From Symsagittifera roscoffensis (taxonomy: Eukaryota; Xenacoelomorpha; Acoela; Convolutidae), in assembly GCF_963678635.1 (NCBI RefSeq), contig NC_087064.1, positions 5,616,411 to 5,680,410 on the forward strand: a stretch of 64,000 bases of DNA. The letters run 5' to 3'. The position numbers and the translations under genes are program-made. This document shows, one piece after another, positions 58,950 to 64,000 of the stretch (position 1 is the first letter of the stretch; the number at the start of each line of letters is the position of its first letter). The notes under the pieces are model-generated. The model saw nothing but the letters and a program-made list of their open reading frames with translations. It ran no database searches and had not been told where the DNA came from.

Positions 58950-60451
58950 CTAATTGATGAGTAAGAATGCTAATAGCAAGTTGGTTATTATTAATAACAT
59001 GGAGCCTTGTACAAATCCGGATAGACAATGATCTTCTTGCTGGGGTATTTTGGGGCATTTCCAGTCTCCGTCTGGTCTCTTCTTAAGTGCTATGTCTTCA
59101 TAGTCGCACAGCTGGTATCTGACTTTCTCAATAGGCGTGTGGGACACCAATTCCTTGAAAGCTTTTTCTTTCTCACATTTTCGACAGGGAAGTGAGCTGG
59201 CCGAAACGAGAAGAAGATTCGTATTCGGGATACTAAAATGAAATATTGTAATTTGCTTCAAGAACTGACCAAAATTCGGAAAGCTATTTAATTTCTTGGA
59301 ATAGAAAGGAATCCATTACTGAAGAGAAACTTTTATGGGAACTTTTATGTAACTATTCCCGCTTTGGTACTTCGTAACGAATTGCCACCCTTATAAAGAA
59401 ATAATTTCAATGGTTCAAATCAAATTTCAATTTGCCTACCTTTTGCAAAAGGTGGGAAATAGTTAAAGAGACCCTTTTTATGCCGTTATTATGGTTGTCA
59501 AGGTACAGCTAAACATGCCCAAATTTTCAGCCAGTAAGAGTTTTCGAGCTGTCCAAAACAGATTTGATTTTTAAGCTTATGAACGTAGTTTTTGGGCTTC
59601 GACAGAAGAAGTTTTCCCGACAAAACTCCCTTGACTCCATGAATGTTTAGACAAACTTCGCCTCTAGCTAACAGTAACGAACATGCCATACTACAAAGGT
59701 TGTTCAGCTAAACGGTTTTTTTTGAAGAAATTAATTTGTGAATTTCTCAAACGACCTAACTTACTTGATTACTTTGTAGATGCGTTTCGCCTCACAATAG
59801 CAATTCATTGGACCACAAGTACGGTAGCTGGACTCAAAAGTTCCCTCGGGAGTGTAGTTGTCATCTGGCGTCGGTAGTCTATAAAAAGTGGTAAAAAAAA
59901 GTTTTGGAAAAAAGTTATGGAAACAGTTTGTTTCCATAACTTTAAATATCCTGATTAAAACTGGGAAAACATTCATTTCATATAGCGTCAATTGCAGAAA
60001 GGGGGAAAGTTTTGGAAACAGTTTGTCGTTCCATGTATTACAGCTGGGATCCCTATTAAAACTGGGATCTTTAAATATCCGCATTAAAACTGGGAAAACA
60101 TTTATTTCATATAGAGTCAATTGCATATGATACTAAGATTTGTTTAATAATTAAATCATTCTACTACACTAATAAGATTTTTACGCTTGTTATGTCTACG
60201 AGTCTGCAGCTACGTAACAAAGTATATAAAACGATCCGGCTGTTAAATTCATGAGGAAAAGAGCCGAATCATCCTCGGTGTTAGTCCTCAGAGTTGGTGA
60301 CTAAAAACATCAGTAGTATCACCTGTTGAAGTAGTACTTGTTGAATGCGAAAGAGCAGGGCGTGGGGGTCATTGAGGGACTGATGTACTCCTGCGCTCTG
60401 GGTAGGTGAGGGTAGAATAGAGAGTGGGTTAGATGGTGCCAAAAAGACGAG
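58950..60451 (-). CDS. Unrecognised Cys-containing protein with hydrophobic C-terminus (partial gene model)
   Basis: Three minus-strand exons can be supported. (i) 60,451-60,323, acceptor TTTTTCAG, donor GTGATA, encoding ...RAQEYISPSMTPTPCSFAF and NKYYFN. (ii) 59,878-59,773, acceptor TTATAG, donor GTAATC, joined in phase to (i), encoding LPTPDDNYTPEGTFESSYRT and CGPMNCYCEAKRIYK. (iii) a last exon from about 59,232 to the stop at 58,950, with Cys in LPCRKCEKEK, YQLCDYED, DWKCPKI and DHCLSG, followed by a 20-residue hydrophobic end (MLLIITNLLLAFLLIN). The tail suggests a membrane or GPI-anchored protein. Exons (ii) and (iii) do not agree in phase, so a further exon between them or another acceptor is needed; the 5' end is not found. 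An AATAAA (minus strand) lies near 58,729-58,734. No family assigned; a Ly6/uPAR-like small Cys-rich fold is only a thought. Confidence 0.5.
59437..59474. mobile_element. Half of a MITE related to the 118-bp element
   Basis: CCTTTTGCAAAAGG followed by AGTTAAAGAGACCC reproduces the central palindrome and right end of the element at 26,822-26,939. No left end or target duplication is visible. It lies in an intron of the minus-strand gene. Confidence 0.5.
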
Positions 60452-61046
60452 CTGAAAAATAATTATTCATCAAATTAAATGTCTATGCACGAACAGCAGA
60501 CCTTTATTGCGGCATTGCTGTTTTTTTTTGTTTTATATTTCAGGTTCGGTTCACTCTCAAGTTCGATTTTTTGAAGTCTTTTTTTTTCATTTCGTTTGAA
60601 GTTCAATACTATTACTATGGCTAAAAGTTTGAAAAATTTTCGCTCTCCAGTTTCAGAAGTGAAGATGGCGCAAAAAAACATGAATGACTTAGTTTTGAAA
60701 ATGGACTCTAAAAATCAGAATTCCCAGCAATTTACATATTGAACTAGTTTTCTTTAATTAATTGAGTTTTATGAAACAAAACTTCAACTTCTTATTGGCT
60801 ATGTTTTGTTCGGTTCCATTCTCATGGTGTTTATTGGAATAATTTTCAAATCAAATTTCATAAAGTTATTGCTTTCAAAATTATTGAGCCCATCAAATGT
60901 CAATTTTATTAGGGTAGCAGTTATGAAATGGAAAGTATTTCCCACCTTTAAACTCAAGAACTAGTAGTCTTAGATTGGAAAACATCAGTCATTATGTTAC
61001 TCACATGTATTGAGTTTTGAAAAACTAAGTGCATTTATTTAGGGCT

Positions 61047-61560
61047 TGAGTTTTTTTGTTTATCCAGGAAAAATCTTTTTTTTATGTGACAATTGAACTT
61101 GGGTTTCTTTATAGATTCAAACTCATCTAACGTTCAAAATGAAAAACAAAAATTGTAAATGTTTGGTTAGCGCGATTGTAGTTTGTCGATCATACTCAAA
61201 AATGAATGGGTTGAAGAAGCAGAAACATAAAATACCTTTCAGTCAATTTTTTCCAATTAGATTACTTATAATACAGTCACGGGTTTTACACTAGCCAGAA
61301 GCTAGTGTATTAGTACGAATCCCTTTTTAAACCTTAACTCGCAAATAAAAGTGTTCATTGAAAATTGTTCTTTTATATGAAAATTTCGCTGTAGCATAGG
61401 AAGTTGCATAGCAGCTGTTCTCTGCTTTATGCGTGGCTAAGGCTTGGTATTAAATAAGCGTCGGTGGCTGAGCGGTTAGTGCGTGAGACTCATAAATTTT
61501 TGGTAGCAGTAGGTAGCAGGTTCGATTCCGAAACGTAGCCGAATTTCAACTAATTCGAGT
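61047..61560 (+). repeat. Direct repeat, left copy (right copy 63,542-64,000)
   Basis: GAGTTTTTTTGTTTATCCA, AGATTCAAACTCATCTAACG, TTAGCGCGATTGTAGTTTGT and ACAGTCACGGGTTTT occur in identical order and spacing in both places, with only a few differences. The right copy lacks about 50 bases inside the SINE (CTTTATGCGTGGCTAAGGCT and onward) and runs off the window. Recent duplication, about 2.5 kb apart. Confidence 0.8.
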
Positions 61561-61652
61561 CTTACTTCTATTTTTTCTAATTGTACTTTATGGAGCAGCT
61601 TTTTGTCGTGATCTCGCTGGTTTTTTCAAAGCGAAGCTTTGTCTCTGTGTAT
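61288..61652 (+). mobile_element. tRNA-derived SINE (family A), copy 4
   Basis: The best-preserved copy. 5' hairpin ACACTAGC-CAGAA-GCTAGTGT, A box GGTGGCTGAGCGGTTAGTGC, B box GGTTCGATTCC, then CGTAGCCGAATTTCAACTAA, TTTTTGTCGTGATCTCGCT and the closing hairpin GCGAAGCTTTGTCTCTGTGT. A short fragment of the tail is repeated just after (AAGCTTCGTCTCTGTGTAGA). Confidence 0.75.
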
Positions 61653-63782
61653 AAAGTGCAACTTCAATTTTTACTTTAAGCTTCGTCTCTGTGTAGAAGT
61701 TGCAACTTTTACTTTTAGGTTTCAGGCAATGAACTGAATGAATTTTTTTTGTGTTTCTGCCGCTTTCTCGACAACTACTACCTTTTCACGGTTGAAGTTT
61801 TGACATCTGATGGATCAAATTATTCGAATGTAGCCGGTCAAAAAAAAACGCTAAGAAAAATAGTTTCAAGGCCTCGTTTAGCTAATTAACCAGAAGATGC
61901 CAGATATCTCTTCTTAGTGCCAAAAAGTCTTTTCGCATGAACGAGATTTGAAAACTTAATCAAATTTTTAGTCTATAATTGATTAAAAATCAGCAATTTG
62001 ATCAATGAAGTGACAGAAACTGAGTCAACATTTCTTCGTAGCTGAGTAGTTTTTGTTCCAACTTTCAGAGAAAGTAATGTAAGTATTTGAATTTTTAAAC
62101 AAACTTCGGCGTTTTAAGTAGCAATTTTTAACAGAGTTTTAAATTATCATTAGAGCCGTCTTGTTGTCTTGGGCTTTAATTAAATAAACATTTCATTTGT
62201 GATGATTTTACGTAATGTTATGGGGGTTTAGAGATTGAGAATTTGGGGCAATTAACGCGCGATATATTTCTTGCTGATTAAGCGTAAGCAGTGATTTACT
62301 CTATCTAAGAAATCGTTCTAAAATAATTGACTCATGCTTTTTGGTCTATTTGATACTTTGAAATCATTTTGTATTTCAAATAACGGTTGGGGTGATGATT
62401 TTCAAAAGAAAATTATTTCATATTTTATTGGTTTTTGTTTTGAAAAAATTATAGTTTTTTGAACGCGAACACGACAACATAGACTTTAAACGGCAGTCAA
62501 AACACTCACAGCTTCATCTTGAATCGAGCAGTTGTGTTATTATGTATTTTCAAGTTATGAAAAACTTATATAATATCCGAGCTTAGCTCCTTGACTTTCG
62601 ATCAAAAAAGGTTAAGTCAAAATTTCATACTGCTTGCCTTGTTTAAGGGGAATTTTGTTTGACTCTTTCTGGTAAAACAACAAAACGACGCGAAAAAAAA
62701 CCCGTGATAAAAAAACGACGTTCAAAACTAAAAGTTGCATTTTATACTTCTCGTGACTGTACAAGCAAACTTGATTTTGTATTGTAGTTTACTGAGTCCA
62801 CTTTTTCATCCAAAGTCGTTCATCTTAGATCATTATTTTGTGCAAAATTTTTCGCAATAAGTCTTTGAGATATAATTTTTTTACGTATCTTACTTTATCG
62901 ATCCTCGCAGGTGGATGTTAAAAAAAATGTGCATCTGCAATAATTTGTTTTGTAAAACGCCGCGTTTGAACATTATAAAATTGCCAATTTGCTGAAAAAC
63001 ATTAGATGTGATTTATGTACTTGAACAAAATTGCAAATTAGTCCAAATCACAAAACCCTCAGCTATCATCTTCAAGGGGAATTAATCAAATCTAATTCTT
63101 CTATACTGGATTCTAATTATTTATTTCAGTACTTGGTATTTGTTCAAGGCAACTTGTATGAGGAACTAGTTTGCATTTTAAGTTTTCCAACGAATAACTT
63201 TAAGTCCAAAGTTTCAAACTACTTTTGCAGTTAACAGGGATTTTTTGACACTAAGAACAGCTATCTTATGTTCTCTAGCTAAATGCCCAGCAATGACTTG
63301 AAACATCATAGCCTTGTTTTTCATCGCGCGGTAGTAAAAAAAAGTGTTTCATCTATCAGATGTCTAATTTTTAACAATGAATATGTAAAAAAATTCCTTC
63401 TATTCAACGCTTGATAACTAAAAGTTGTAACTTCTATGTCCCGTGACGGTATGAATGAATTGCTTAAAACAACTTGACCCAGTCAATGGTTATAATTTGA
63501 TACTTTTCCCGGCCCATTGCTTGGAACATTTGACCAATGGGGAGTTTTTTTGTTTATCCAAGAAAAATCTTTTTTTTATGTGACATTTGAACTTGGGTTT
63601 CTTTATAGATTCAAACTCATCTAACGTTCAAAATGAAAAACAAAAATTGTAAATGTTTGGTTAGCGCGATTGTAGTTTGTCGATCATACTCAAAAATGAA
63701 TGGGTTGAAGAAGCAGAAACATAAAATACCTTTCAGTCAATTTTTTCCAATTAGATTTCTTATAATACAGTCACGGGTTTTT

Positions 63783-64000
63783 ACACTAGCCAGAAGCTAG
63801 TGTATTAGTACGAATCCCTTTTTTAAACCTTAACTCGCAAATAAAAGTGTTCATTGAAAATTGTTCTTTTATATGAAAATTTCGCTGTAGCATAGGAAGT
63901 TGCATAGCAGCTGTTCTCTGAGCGGTTAGTGCGTGAGACTCATAAATTTTCGGTAGCAGTAGGTAGCAGGTTCGATTCCGAAACGTAGCCGAATTTTAAC
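63783..64000 (+). mobile_element. tRNA-derived SINE (family A), copy 5, cut by the window edge
   Basis: Same 5' hairpin and body as copy 4. A deletion between CTGTTCTCTG and AGCGGTTAGTGC removes the first half of the A box. The B box GGTTCGATTCC is intact. Continues beyond the window. Confidence 0.7.

Larger units (their letters stand above)
60452..64000 (+). other. Repeat-rich right end of the window
   Basis: No gene can be supported. Holds a SINE (61,288-61,652), a direct repeat of 61,047-61,560 at 63,542-64,000, and AT-rich unassigned sequence (61,740-63,540). The exons upstream of the minus-strand gene may lie here or beyond the window, but none could be recognised. Confidence 0.5.

Overview
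The window looks like nuclear DNA of an invertebrate metazoan that I cannot place further. The evidence is intron-split host genes with animal-type products (a 50 kDa hexokinase, a CDK2AP1/DOC-1 family protein, an NFATC2IP/Rad60-type SUMO-like protein), T-rich AT-rich introns, and many retroposons and DNA transposons. No bacterial features, rRNA, genuine tRNA gene or CRISPR array were seen.

Layout. (1) 1 to about 10,900: an intronless, ORF-dense block, clearly richer in G+C than the rest. It has a partial ORF at the left edge, then four long collinear plus-strand frames (333, 617, 1118 and 791 codons) and a short acidic one. One frame carries a complete SGNH-hydrolase motif set; the others match nothing I recognise. 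A long non-coding tail is studded with CTTGAG/CTAGAG motifs. This is the best candidate for an undescribed mobile or selfish element. Its class is unresolved: no reverse transcriptase, integrase, transposase, polymerase or capsid is recognisable in the visible part. (2) 11,688-32,255: a seven-exon hexokinase gene whose exon phases join perfectly into 496 aa. Its introns hold a hAT transposon with terminal inverted repeats and target-site duplication, a LINE, a 118-bp MITE, tRNA-derived SINEs and a repeated module carrying a splice-acceptor-like tract. (3) 32,256-44,600: intergenic repeat-rich DNA with a broken CR1/L2-type LINE (ORF1 plus ORF2 remnants) nested inside another repeat. (4) 44,633-48,372: a five-exon CDK2AP1-like gene (194 aa) with a Q-rich N-terminus. 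(5) 48,972-50,051: a single-exon NFATC2IP/Rad60-like gene whose ATG follows directly on a TTTTTCAG tract. (6) 50,090-55,070: a recent tandem duplication of a roughly 2-kb A+B unit, interrupted in the first copy by a SINE-bearing segment. (7) 55,080-56,900: a degenerate satellite of roughly 150-175-bp units. (8) 58,950-60,451, minus strand: exons of an unrecognised Cys-containing protein with a hydrophobic C-terminus. (9) 60.5-64 kb: repeats, including a duplicated segment that carries a SINE.

The three recognised host genes share the plus strand: hexokinase (glucose phosphorylation), a probable NuRD-associated chromatin protein, and a SUMO-pathway protein. Nothing in the sequence ties their functions together. 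All homology calls come from reading the translations; no database search was run.
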